A stretch of 64,000 nucleotides of DNA from Chromobotia macracanthus (lineage: Eukaryota; Chordata; Actinopteri; Cypriniformes; Botiidae), in contig JAZGTH010000040.1 of the NCBI GenBank assembly GCA_036877525.1, positions 620,001-684,000 of the forward strand, given 5' to 3'. Both the position numbers and the translations under genes were made by a program. Positions 24,791 through 44,500 of this stretch are shown piece after piece. How positions within the stretch are numbered: the first letter of the stretch is position 1; the number at the start of each line of letters is the position of its first letter. The notes below the pieces were generated by a model. That model saw nothing but the letters and a program-made list of their open reading frames with translations. It was not told the DNA's origin and did not search any database.

Positions 24791-26815
24791 TTCAACGCTG
24801 TCTTTAATTAAACAAACTTTTGTAAATTCTGTCCTTCAAACTCATTTTACAGTGGCACCATATTTTTGCTATAGTTGTGGGCTGTTGAGCAATAACAGAG
24901 ATAATGTTCATTCATTTTTTTGGGACCAATACTTTACATTTTTTTGTAAATATTATGTGCCTACTGTATACAGAAATTGACTTTCAAACATAAACCTACC
25001 CTAAGAAAAGAAACAACTGTGTGACAACTAGCCCCCATCACTTCTATCTCTCTTTTCACTTAATTATTGTGAATTTTTAACATTTTTAGCATATTATCTC
25101 CTTGCCCCCAGCTTCTTTTTGCTGTGTTTACTAAACCAGGAAATCTGTGCACGCTAACTTGGCATGATTTGGTATTGTGTTGCTAAAGCACTTGAAAAGC
25201 GGTAACACACAACAGCCAAAACATCTCCCAGGATGTATCTTCTGTGTCTGGACACTCACTCTTGCTTCCCAGGGAAGTGGAGCATGCCCCACTAAAGACA
25301 AATAGCAGAGAGGAGTGTGTGTGTTTGGGGGGCTTGGGGGTTATAGCAAAGAGAAGTGTGTGTGTGTGTGTTTGGGGGTTATACGACTTCCAGCCATTAG
25401 CTCAGTGCTGGTCAGAACTGCTCACAGAAGGTCAGATTAAGATCATAAACTGGCAGGGGGTTGAATTGCTCTTTCCAGCAGACATGACTTGGCTTGTTTC
25501 TTGGTCCTGACCCATCAGCCCAGATCCTTTAGGGCTCAGTTCACCCTTGTTGGCTTTTCCATGCATAAACAATACACACAACTGTGATGTTTGATCAGCC
25601 TGTTCTAGTTTGGGAACCCTGAAGCTTAGCCATGGGCATATGGACATCTGCAGCAAAGTCATTTGACATTTAAAGCAAATTAACTTCTTGTTTTAGTAAA
25701 TTTGAGAGCTGTTAACAGATAACACTACATTGTTGAGCTTAAATAGCCACATTATTGTTTTTAACACAATGGTGGTCTGTCAGAAGACACAAGGGAAGCA
25801 GAACCTCCTGAAAACTGTAAGCTAAATAGGACTTTTCCTGTTAACTGCAAATCTATAAATGTAATTAAAAATAAATATCTATACAAGATTTTGTATTATA
25901 ATATATAGTCCTATAAAGTTATCATAACAAAGTAATAGGTCAGCATTAGCTACAGTTCCTGTAGCTAACTGGTAAAGCATGTCCATTGTTGATCAATAAA
26001 TATTGTTATTGTAGTTAATAACTTTGTAAAAAAAATAAATATATAGACTTGAATGTGATTTGGATTCATTGGTACTGAAGCATGAATTTACACAGTATTA
26101 AGAGGCCCATATTTCATATTTAATATTTGCCTCCATATTTCAGTTAAAGGAAACTAATACCATGAATAGAGCTGTTCTCTGTTCTGACTTTAATCCTATT
26201 TCAAGTCACATATTTCTCTAATGACTGGCATGTTTTTCTGCTCTCTGTAGTTCAAGACCTCCCATTTGTCTACAGCATACACAATTTACGTTTCTTGGGG
26301 CTTTTCAATGCACAAAAACCTTGTTACATATTTTGTAATCTTTTTTAGCCCCAAGGCCGGAAAGTCCTTGAAAAGATAAATACTTTAAATAGATTGCAAG
26401 TGAACGTTACAATTCTGCACCATTGTCTATGAAATACAATAGGTCTCACTGCATTTGAGCTATTTTGCAACCAAAAACAATTGAATGAATTGCTTCTGTC
26501 ACTTTGTTGAAGGCCCTATTTTAAAAGCACTCTTGTCTCTAAAGATTCTCCAGCCTCTTAAAACCTACCACAACTGCAAGATGTGGACTTTTTTAGATGT
26601 TAACACACCAGGTCTATTTTAATGCTCTTCTTTTTGTTGTCCTGAGTAAGGACTGATATTAAAGAGCAGAAAATGCAGGAAGTGAATACCTTCTAACAAA
26701 ACCATTTTATTTCCTCTTAAAACCTGGTTAATTCAGTCTTTGTGAAGTTGTTAGCCTGAGGCTGACTCATCATTGCTGACTTAAAATATTACTGTGGTGT
26801 AAAAATGTATGTATG

Positions 26816-26876
26816 GAATTCCCTCTCTATATATGGAGATATATATCCCTCTCTTTATTTTATACAGAGGGAATTC
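26816..26876. repeat. Inverted repeat with 11-bp perfect arms
   Basis: GAATTCCCTCT (26816-26826) and AGAGGGAATTC (26866-26876) are exact reverse complements around a 39-nt AT-rich spacer. It may be a tiny MITE remnant. Confidence 0.75.
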
Positions 26877-28719
26877 TAGCATAGCAACAGCACTTAGGAA
26901 ACATAAGCAGAAAGCACATTACTATAATATGGAGTGCCCCCTTTCTTCATCTAGAAGTTTATCAAACCACAACCCAGAGCAAAGAAAAATCACAAAAGAG
27001 ACATGGCTTATTTAGAGTTTCAGAGGAGATCTCAGCAATCTGTGCTCAGTTTTGCCAAAATACCACATTTGCAATCACAAAAGCAGAGATTACAGTATGA
27101 ACTTTTTTATCAGTTTGTTCCACTAACAAATAATCAACTCAGACATGGTTAATACTTACATAAAATATAACTCCATTAACTATCCTAAGCAATGAAAAAG
27201 CATTGTAAATAATTTTCTTTTTGTTGACCACGCTACAGGACTACAAGTTATTAGTTTTGTCTTCTAAAACCACCTACGGCACCTTAATGTCAATTGTGTA
27301 TGTCTGCCTTTAAATTTCTGTTATTTCTTCACTTAGGTCCCGCCTATTATTTTGTTAAATGCAATTATAGGCCTGTTTTAATCCCTCTTTTAAATCCCTC
27401 TAAAAGCAATTTTCACCCTCTTATTCTATACCCTTCCAGCACGTCCTGACATGCCTCTTTATTAACACACACACTTGCACACACCCAACAGAACAAACTA
27501 CCTTGACCCGGACCTAACCTATGTTCTAAGAAGTTTGTCCAAGGTCACAATCACAGTACCCTCTGCAGTCTAAACATGAATGGCTTAAAGCGTCTTGGCC
27601 TAGTACAGCAGGACCTTTGGGCCATGAGGCATATAGCCCCTTTTTCTGCCTGTTTTATTTAAAGTTTAGACAACCTTAAGAAAACATCCGTTCTCCATAC
27701 GGCAGGCACTCACTCCTCCCTTTCAAAAAACGTGCAGGAGAATCTGTCAAGAGAGAACAAAGACAGGGAGGAAATCATGGAGATAGTGAGAGAGGGCTCT
27801 GTAATTTATCACCTGTTGCCTCTGGGCGTTCCAGCATGACACGAGCTTTGAAGATATGCACACTGGGCTCCCTAAGAGTATGCATGAGGAAGGAATTTGT
27901 AAACAGCAGTTTACAAGGAAACTGGAATATAAATACACTTTCAGTTCTTACACAACAACAATACATACATATCCTTGTACATTATTAGGTACTGAATTAT
28001 CATTTTTAAATTACCTCTAAAGATTAATTTTATATCATCTTTTAATTATTTTGGTGTTCACCTAAATAGTCCTGCAGCATGACAAATGTAATGTAGTTTT
28101 TCATTAAAACTGCATGCATTATATATACATTAGAAAAATGTTGTTTAATATAATTTTAGAGGAAATACAACATGGTACAGTACAGGGGACTGTTGTTACT
28201 GCTTAAACCGTCGTGTCAACTACCCAAATGCAGAGGACGTATAGCGTTATACATGCAGCATTCCTACAGCGCTGCTCGCAACATTACATTGACTGGTGTT
28301 GGACTGCCATCGTGTGGTGATATTGAGCTTTATTTATTAGTGTACATTTGAAATATTTCTTTTTTATGATTTGAGATACTCCACAGTACTCAAAAGTATG
28401 GAATATTTTATGTAATTTAATCAAAAGCATATGAACTTTTTGTTTATTAGTGAGCGATGATTCTTAACAAAACATGTCCAGGGTCCTATTTTACCACGAA
28501 ACCACCCTAAACGCTTTATTGTATTTATTTATTTAATTAGTTACTTTTTACATATTGTAAAATGAAAGGGGGTGGGGATTTGCATAGTTGTCACAATGCT
28601 GATATCAAAATGCAAAAAAATATTAACGGTCTTAAACATAAGATTAAATTACGTGTATAATTTCTTTCTTTGGATTTTAGGTTAAGGTATGATCAGTTCT
28701 TGACAGGTTTGAGGTATAT

Positions 28720-28935
28720 GGGTTCTTGTGCGTCATGACGTCAGCCTTCGTAACGCACGAGCAGGTTTGTGTTGTGAAACAGGAAACAGTGAGAGGCGTT
28801 AGTAGCAGCAGCAACAACAGTAGTTAGCCTGCTGGCTACCAGCTTTACATAGTGAAATTGCAATCTGCGACTATATCTGAGGGAGACAAGAGAGTATCGA
28901 CTAGCCGGTTGAGTGGTTTCATCGGTGGGAGCGAC
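28720..28935 (+). promoter_or_regulatory. rab4b: rab4b promoter and 5' UTR, CpG-rich
   Basis: CpG density rises sharply here compared with the flanks and stays high into the start of intron 1 (about 29060). A perfect CRE lies at 28736-28743, about 195 bases before the ATG. No TATA box is evident. The 5' UTR probably begins downstream of the CRE. The pattern fits a housekeeping CpG-island promoter. Confidence 0.65.
28736..28743. promoter_or_regulatory. Palindromic cAMP response element TGACGTCA
   Basis: The perfect 8-bp CRE overlaps another palindrome, CGTCATGACG (28731-28740). It lies at a typical promoter distance from the rab4b start codon. CREB/ATF binding is inferred. Confidence 0.55.
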
Positions 28936-36271
<7,336 letters not shown>

Positions 36272-36800
36272 GGGTCCAGATGCCCTGACTACTACCTGAC
36301 ATCATCCTTACATACAACCTCCCCCCTCAGGTGAGTTAATATATAATAACGCTCTCCATTTATATTGACATGTTGGTGGTAAAATACTGTTCCCATCCCA
36401 TCTTAATATGCAGAGGCAAATTATTAGTCAGTCATGGCTTGTAGTGCTGTTGATTGTATATTTAAGCACCGCAACATTGGCTTAACCAATGGAGTGAGTT
36501 TAGGGTGGGACTTTTTGTTTAACCAGTGAACTGCAAATAAGGGAAAGTGTTTGGAAAGCAATTACTATTTTTGCAATTCTATTAATGCCATAGAAAAGCA
36601 CCATAAAAAAATTTAACAGTGTGAGACTGAATTATTGGTTTTAAAAAAAAACAATTAACTTTCTCTTCCTCAGCTCCAGGTGTCTCTGGGTATGCCCAGA
36701 CCCTACCACACCCAGACACATTTGGATCATTTCTTATGAAGTCCATCTACATTTTTTGACCTCTGACCTCAGAAATAAAGCTGTCGGCCTATGACAGATC
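36272..36800 (+). other. rab4b: rab4b 3' UTR with a spliced intron
   Basis: Exon 7 continues to 36330, where CAG|GTGAGT is a near-ideal donor. The strong acceptor TTCTCTTCCTCAG ends at 36673. This gives a 343-bp intron (36331-36673) wholly in the 3' UTR and a final exon from 36674. An AATAAA lies at 36774-36779. An AGGTCAGAGGTCA DR1 motif is present on the minus strand at 36757-36769. Confidence 0.75.
36774..36779 (+). terminator. rab4b: Proximal polyadenylation signal AATAAA of rab4b
   Basis: It lies 100 bases into the last, non-coding exon. The downstream U/GU element is weak, so a longer form is possible (ATTAAA at 39397). Confidence 0.45.
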
Positions 36801-39560
36801 TCCCCAGCCCTTTTGAGCTTTGCTGAGACATGGACAGTAAGATGAATGTTGACCTGACTGAGAGATTGTCTGTTTTTAAATTACCCTGTGATTCTTATTT
36901 ACACACAGTTTATTCTTGAAGGTTAAACAGCCATCAGCTAGACTTCGCTGGACTGGTTTGAATCATTCAGTGAAAGCACTAGATGAAACATTTCATATTT
37001 TTTATAAAACATTTCATAAATTGACACATCCAACTTTTGTTGGTATTAAATTGAATGTTCCCTGTATAATTTGTTTGCAACGTTGTTTAAAAAAGTAGAT
37101 GACGATTAGCATGTGAACAGTCATCTGTGCTGGTGACTTGGTCAGCAATTAGAACAGGCCACATGTGTGCCCCCTAATAAAATCTAAATTGTAATTGTTT
37201 TGATCCAAACATCTACTTGACAAAGCTTGAGTGTTTAACTTCCTGTACACCCATTGGCCGTGCAACTACCTTCATCTGACAAATCTCCTGAAGGCACAGA
37301 AGAGGTGAAGGTAAAACAAAATATCTGTTCGGACTTTATTTGGTTGGAGCTCTCTGCAGCATATCACATGTGTACTGCTGCACTGCTCTGTCTCAGGGTT
37401 TGAGGTTATCATCACTTCACCACAGTCATCCTCTGCATAGACTTCTAACTTTAATGTCTGTTGGCTAAATAATTTATTTGACATTTAAGACTGTCATATG
37501 TGATCAGTTCTATTCAGAAGGAATAACCTGATTTTAGAGGTTTTTTATTTTACACAGATATAAACAGATATTCAATTAGTTAGAAAACTTAAATGGTGAT
37601 TTTGGAGTCTCATGAAAATTATTAACATATCTGGGACTTATTTCATCCCAAAATAAACATGTTTGTATATATAAAGAATATGAAACCTAATTTTAAGACC
37701 ATTAAATTTACTTTTTTCAGTATTGTGATGGATTTAAACCACTTCCTCTGATTCTCAGTAGCCTATTAATGTAATGCCAAAAATATATTATTTAAACTCT
37801 AAATTAACTTTGTGAAGTACAGTTGTAACTATACTTTATCATAGTATTTATTGGAATAATTTATGGCAATAAAAATGGTTTGTTCAGGGTGAACAACAAA
37901 TTGTTTATTTTGCATTACGGCAAGGAGAACTTAGGGTGTAAATGTGATTTATTTGTTATGGAAATTGTCACAATGCAATAAAAGATAATAATGGTCCCTT
38001 TAAAATAGGCTTTATATTCTCTTTTGATTTTGATGTGAAATTTGACCCACCCCTTTAGAGTCACCAATTTACATGTACGTTAAATAGACACCACAAAGTT
38101 TAAGTAGTTTTCTGTATGACCAGATTAGATTAAGACCACTGTAGCATGATTCATTTTAGTCCTGAATTAAAGTGGCTGTGGTCATTACTCCCATCACTAT
38201 CATGTTTTTGGTTTTTTTGTTGTTCTCTGATTACCCATGACAGAGAGATCTAGAGGTGATGGCCAGCACAGCGCTCCACTCATCATCATTACGCACCATA
38301 GACAGAACTGTGTTCATCTGTGTTTAATGATACCATCTATTTAATGTGCTTTTCATTTTCTTTTCTTTTCATTTCTCTTTATTTTTCTCTGCAAGTGCAC
38401 TTTTTTGACTGTTTATATACTGTACCTGTAGAGTTGTAAAATTTATAGTAATTTAATTATATTACATCATTTCGGTGGTGACAAATGGAGTTTTCATGCC
38501 ACAATAGCTGTGGACTTTTGTTAGTCATAAATGTGGGGAGGGTGAAGATATCCACATCTTCTCAAGCACAAAGCACAGCCTTAAACTAACCATATGATTG
38601 TTCACACACTGTTCGAGCAGTCACATGCGGATATGGCTGCATCATGCTCTCATTACTCTGTGAGCTATTTTAAAATGCACCTATACTGTGACCTGCGCTT
38701 TGCTGAGTTTTTGTTTTATCAGTCCAACCAGTCACTTTTATCAGGTGCTTTCTCTTAATAACCTTAACCAATTATTTAACAAATATTTGGCTCAAAAGAA
38801 TTGAGTATTATTGGTTAAATACAAGTTAAGCTTTATCAACAAAATCTGTGGCATGCTTATGATTGCTGCAGAACACAATCTTCAAATCATCTTACAGCTT
38901 GAAGTGGAACTATTTTCTGTGGTAATCGACCACCAGCGTCTTAGAGATCAGCACTATCACTAAAAAGCTTAACTTGTATTGAACCAAGAACATTCCTTTA
39001 CTGTTGATGAAATGTACTGTTAAATAAAACTTTTAAATCACTCCCCTTAAATTTGCATGGTGATAACTTTGTGTGGTCCCATGGATATGTTTTACATGAT
39101 GGTAGAACTCCACTACTAGATTTGATACTGATTTGATTACTACATTTGAAATTTGTTGGCTTATTTAGTGGAATTTGGTGGCATTTCGTAACCACAATAA
39201 TATCAAACATTTCTTTTAAAGAAATTTAAAGAGTAGCTCAAAATGCTGCTTAAACTCAGCTATTGCTTAGTAACCAGTGTGATTTATTCATAAATACTGT
39301 ATAACTGTAACGTCAATGCTGTAAATAAGATTGAATTGAATTTGTCTATTGGAGTGTTTGGGGGGGATGTGTGCTTGTTCATTTTAAAGATTAATGATTA
39401 AAGTTTGCTTGTTTTTTATGTTGTGAACACATTGTGTTTTATGTGGTAGCAAAGAAAATTAGCTAATTGCTGTTTTAGGAGTCAAATACATGATAAATGC
39501 AGAAAATACTAACAAATCTGCCCAGATTTGACATTCACACAACAATACTCAATAGAATCC
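36801..39560 (+). other. Possible extended rab4b 3' UTR or intergenic DNA
   Basis: No coding sequence and few repeats are visible. ATTAAA at 39397-39402 is followed by a strong GT-rich stretch (GTTTGCTTG, then TTGTGTTTTATGTGG), which would suit a distal end. AATAAA also occurs near 37978. The extent of the transcript is not determinable from sequence alone. Confidence 0.35.
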
Positions 39561-39567
39561 CTTTCTC

Positions 39568-39581
39568 TTTATTTATTTATT
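39568..39581 (-). terminator. ap2s1: Candidate polyadenylation signal cluster for ap2s1
   Basis: Three overlapping AATAAA hexamers on the minus strand (TTTATTTATTTATT on plus) are followed on that strand by TATTGTTGTGTG, a plausible GU element. If used, the ap2s1 3' UTR is about 1.85 kb and ends close to the distal rab4b signal. Nearer minus-strand hexamers also exist (about 40838 and 40213). Confidence 0.35.
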
Positions 39582-41409
39582 TATTTTATAAATCACATTC
39601 ATACTGGAAGCATGTACAAGAGCAGGACTTTCCAACCTTTTGTCAGTTAAACTAAACTAAATGGTTTACCTCAGACCACCATAAAAGTCTAGGTAAATGA
39701 AGACCTTTTAAATAGAATTTTATATTGCATGGTGTTTATATAGCTTCAGTTCAAAGCTGTCAGTAAATAATTACAGTTCTCTTCTGATCTTTATCAATCT
39801 TCTGATTTTTTAAAGCAATAGTCTGCATTTAACACTCATAAATTTGCCTATAAATATCTAGTTTTTCCCTTCAAAGGAAAGTGTTTTCAGTTCCTTTCAA
39901 GTAAAAATGAGTAGAGTAAATTCCCAATTAAAAGACTACAAGTCCCACTTATAAATAAATTAGCTGTTAAAACCTCTTTCCTCAGAACAGTGCCCTTCGA
40001 GGTCAATCTTATAACCCCTGATTGAAAAAAACCTACATTACATTAATTCTGGTAACCAATTGAGAACCTTGCCAAATATTTAACACAGTATCATCCCTTC
40101 ACAAGTAGATGGCGGTATAGTACATCTTAACCATCTCTTCAGTATACCCATGTGAACAATGCAAGATTATATAATACACAAATATTTAAATTTTAGGCTT
40201 ATTTGCTTTATTTCACCTTCATTGATATGTATATATACACTGTCAGGACAACATCTGAGTAACACCATAACATCAACTTTTACTCTGCAATCTTACAGGG
40301 ATGAAGAGGTAAATCTATAGTAATTTTGACAAAGGCAAATGGGACTAAATGACAATATAAAACATACAAAATAAAGACAGATTCTCATAGTAACTTTTGA
40401 ATCCAACTGTAATAGAATTCTTCAAGGCTGAGCAGTTGCCATAGAGCATTTGGAGGGAGGAAAGCGGTACTACAAAAGGGGAAATTAAAAGTAGACCATT
40501 TTTTGTCAGTTCCCCAAGCTCTATTCTTCCACTCAGCCTTTTTCTGTAAACCGCTCCCTAATAGCTGGCTCAAGTTCTCAACACAACCAACAGATTTCAA
40601 TGCAATTAGAACAAGTGGCAACAGACACTTTAGATGACTGGAATGACTGGTTCATAAAATTACACTTAAAATGTATGCATATATCATGTACAAGTACACA
40701 ATACAAAAACAAACTTCACAGTACTGCTTTACGCAAGTAGCATAATAGATTTGACTAAACAGTTTTGTTCAATTGTGGTTTTCATGTTTTTGAACAATGA
40801 AAATATGTAACATTGATTTTATTAAATGTCTGTCGACAGGTTTATTAACCTTTCTGGCCATAAGACAAGATTCTCTTGACGTGTGGGGAGGATTTGTTTA
40901 ATATAATAAGAGTTTAACATTGCCTATTCCTGCACAAATGTTGAGTGTAGATCTGTTTTTTGAGGACATTTGAGGACTCTTCAATGCCACAGAAGTTTTT
41001 GGCCAACACAATGGCCATTCTCTAGTTTTAGTGTTAATGAAGGGGCTTGGAGAGGTTGCCAGTCCTCTCTTTGAAATCGACTGTGCTATAAAATTGCTGA
41101 AGTATTCAATTCTGGCATTGCCAAAACATGCTCAATAATCAGGTCAAAACTAAATAACGGGGGTCATACAAATGCATATCTTTAAAATTTGTAATTAACC
41201 TAAGGCAAAAATGCACAGTTATATAACAGAATTAACATCCCTCATTATGGATGTGATTTTAGAGGTTTAAATAAAAGATTAAATGTTTGTGGATGCATTT
41301 CAGCAAGACAACACCCAAACACACATTATGGCTTGTTTGCAGCAGGAGTGGGCGTGGCCTACTGCAATAGTGGATAATTGAGTGACAGGGCTAGACACCA
41401 ATGAGCTCC
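39582..41409 (-). other. ap2s1: Probable ap2s1 3' UTR or 3' flank
   Basis: AT-rich sequence follows the ap2s1 stop codon with no gene seen in it. The open frame at 40385-40621 (minus) has no recognisable content. The UTR assignment depends on which hexamer is used. Confidence 0.35.
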
Positions 41410-41511
41410 CTACTCCAGAGACTGCAACATAAGGAGCTGCTTGAGGACCTTGGTCTGGCTCGTCTCTCTGATCTCTCCTGCAAGAAACATCTCATCCACT
41501 ACTGTGTATAC
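41410..41511 (-). CDS. ap2s1: ap2s1 coding exon 5 (C-terminus)
   Basis: Encodes VYTVVDEMFLAGEIRETSQT, then KVLKQLLMLQSLE and TAG (41410-41412). The acceptor on the minus strand is TTGTAG. Confidence 0.96.
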   Translation of the reverse strand, partial: VYTVVDEMFLAGEIRETSQTKVLKQLLMLQSLE

Positions 41512-44500
41512 CTACAACACAATTAGACATGACACACATCAGTGAGGGTGGCCTCAATTAATTCACATTTACATTTATAGAAGCAGTTCAAGCAAAAATA
41601 AAATTCTGTCATTATTTCCTCTCTTCTTGTTAAAAACCTCTACGACTAGACCTTTTTACAAAAAGAGATACACCAAATGTGTACTAGGTAATACATCAGT
41701 GTATATATTGTATGCAAGTCATACAGTGTACATCAGTCATACAAGGTTTGATGAGGTTTCTTAGGAACTAGTTAGGCTAGTTTCTACTTTAGGGACCAAA
41801 TATTTTTCTGGTCCTTTTAAAAACTTTTATCAGTTTGCTTTTTGCTCACCAGCTTAAGAGTGGGCAAGACTTTGTTCATGAAGTAGGTGGATTCAAAAAA
41901 ACATCACATAATTAGTGCAGCAGAAATCAAATGCAATTATCCAGAGCAACTTTTTTTCCATAATTACTTCTGGTTTTCCTTTAATGGCAGCCTCCCTCTT
42001 GCACCAAATGGATGTTCTTAATTGTATGACTGTTGTAATTATGCATCAAATACCTGTTGCCATGGTGCTGCATTACTGCTGAACAGAGAGCTAATTACAT
42101 CTTTTCCTCTCTCTACTTTTTGCTAGTTGGGCCGTTTGTCTGCCCATGAATCTTCTCCTAATGTTCCTTTCACTGAAGCACTACATGAATATGATTTACT
42201 GAAACATTTTGTTCATGAAAAACATATTTTGTAATTGACAAATATAATAAGGTCTCTGATTGGTTAACACAGGCCAGGCTGCAATCACTGCCTGGTGGGC
42301 TGGACATATAACTAGTCAGGGATCATAAAAGAAGTGACTAGTCAATAAGTGAGGTTGACTAGTTGATTTTTAAGCAATTATTTCAATAGTAGAAACTGAT
42401 ATTGTGATATTCTACACATTTCTAAATCATTAATACTGCTATATGTATGTTTATATATTAAGCAACGCTAATGGTTCTCATACGTTTGCCATTTAACACC
42501 ATTTGCTTTGTTGCCATGAATAAAGTCCTACACTTACCTTGTAGAAATTGAATACCAGATCTAATTCACACACATTGTGGAAATACTCATTCAAAACCTG
42601 TTGAGAAAGAAAACACATCGATTGCAAACTGCTTCATTTCAAACTCACCAAAGTCCACCAAACACGAACTTCTGTACTCAGCTAAAGATGAAAAATCTTT
42701 GCATATTGTCTCTCAGTCTTCTGCATTCTCAAAACAGCTAACAGAACTCAAAGGCTGACTGTGCTTTTAGTCCAGCAGTATCAATGATGTGTGGCTGGGT
42801 GAGTCGGCTGTGGTGTTGCTTAAAGCTGTGATATTTAGTGTATGGGCTGATTTGAGTTCAGCAATGTGGGGATATGATGGGGGAGTTGTTTACAGTCAGG
42901 GTCAGAGGAAGTCCTAGCATTCCATGTCACAATGTTCTTGAACTCCTGGCTGTTGGTTTCCCTCAACGCCACACGGTTTGTCTCTAAGACACTAGAAAAT
43001 TATGTGCAAAAGTGCTTCCCGTGACTCAGACGTCCCTTTATTTACCTGTTTGTTTAACTGAAGATATCTGTGCATTGCTCATACACAATGATAACAATTA
43101 GACTGCTAATGTTTACAGTAAGGCTAGGAGATTATTATTTCAGAATATAAAATGAACAAGCGTTATAATTATTATTATGAGTGAAATTAATTGTTGTGCT
43201 TATTTGGTCATCAAAAGTTATAAAACCTGTGCCAGTGGACCAGGCCTATAATCGCTCTTTAAACAATTTCAAAACAATTTTGAATTTGAATTTTCTTTTT
43301 AATTTTGTAAAAGAATTTTACAATTTGATTATATTATGACTTTAAATTGTCTATTAAAGTCCCTGTGTGGCATTTTACATGCTTTAAAATGTTTTCATTT
43401 TAATGCCATACACGTTCAATTAAATGACATCATTAGGTAAATATTGCTATTTTTGCTAAGATTTAATATATTGGTGCATATAAATAGAAACAACTAAATG
43501 TGTGGGAAACATGCCTACATTTTCAGCTTTTCATTTTTTTTTTTAGATTTTCTACATCTTGCTTTTAGAATTTTGAATATTATTTTGCAACACTGGCTGT
43601 TTTATCTAAATGAGTTTTCATCTTGTTGAAAACAATCCTGAAGAAAAATCAGTTTCAGAGCATAAAATCAACATATCAAACAATTGTCAGTGTTTCTTCC
43701 ACCACAGGAGCTTGATTGTATTGATGTGTGTTATTTGTGTAAGAACAGATCACACAATAACGTAAAGCCTTTAGAGCACATTTATTCTGCTGAACATTAA
43801 ACCCTCATTAAAGTTAATCTCTTTATATTTCTAAGGCAACAACTTTACTTAGGGCTCTGCATATCTTATCTGGATTTCAGCTTCATTACTGCTGCATATA
43901 AGAAAGGTTTTTAATTATGGATTCTGTGCTGCATAATCAATTTAGTTCCAGAATTATGCTGATTAGGCCTTTTAGTGGCTCAATTAAATGCAAGACACAC
44001 AGCTTCCATTTTATTTGGTGGCAGCCAAAAACATTTCTGCTGTGTGTGTTATATATATATAGATATATGTCACTTTTGATTAATTATTAATTAACAGAGT
44101 TTACTGGCCTAAACAGAAAATTTATGGGATATTTTTGGATAATGGTTACCTCAACAAAGTTGTGAATAGCCTCTAGGTAAGCCAGGTTATTGTCCGTCAC
44201 ATCCACACAGATACAGAAATACAGGCCGGCATACCGTCTGTAAATGATTTTGAAGTTTCTGAACTGTGGAGAAATAAAAAACAAGCATAATAATTTAGGA
44301 GTGGGAATCAGCAGGGACCTAGATTATATTAATATCTGGGTCTTGTGGTATGATAATATTGATATTCTTTTTGTTTAGTGTACAGTAATTCAACATTGTG
44401 ATATATTACAATCTTTTACTGGCTTATTTCTCTTTTTTTGCATTGGACTTCATTGCTTTAAATCATCGCTAGAATAGAAATAATGCTAGAATAATATAAA

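Larger units (their letters stand above)
17885..28700. other. Intergenic DNA upstream of rab4b, no gene seen
   Basis: No supported gene. Contents are a GCTGG-type repeat (19440), a SINE on the minus strand (21904-22075), two MITE-like segments (23975-24235 and 24605-24790), a small inverted repeat (26816-26876), and short GT runs near 19098 and 25357. Low-repeat, more complex blocks at 20690-20830 (with the palindrome CTATAATTATAG at 20806-20817) and 24335-24500 could be regulatory. Nothing coding was recognised. Confidence 0.6.

Noticed and set aside
28180..28320. CTCF-like site around CTGCCATCGTGTGG
   Set aside because: The match to the CTCF core is partial and such words are common in fish repeats, so it is too weak to annotate.
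36272..39560. egln2 gene downstream of rab4b, as in mammals
   Set aside because: No prolyl-hydroxylase coding sequence is visible. ap2s1 follows instead, in convergent orientation.
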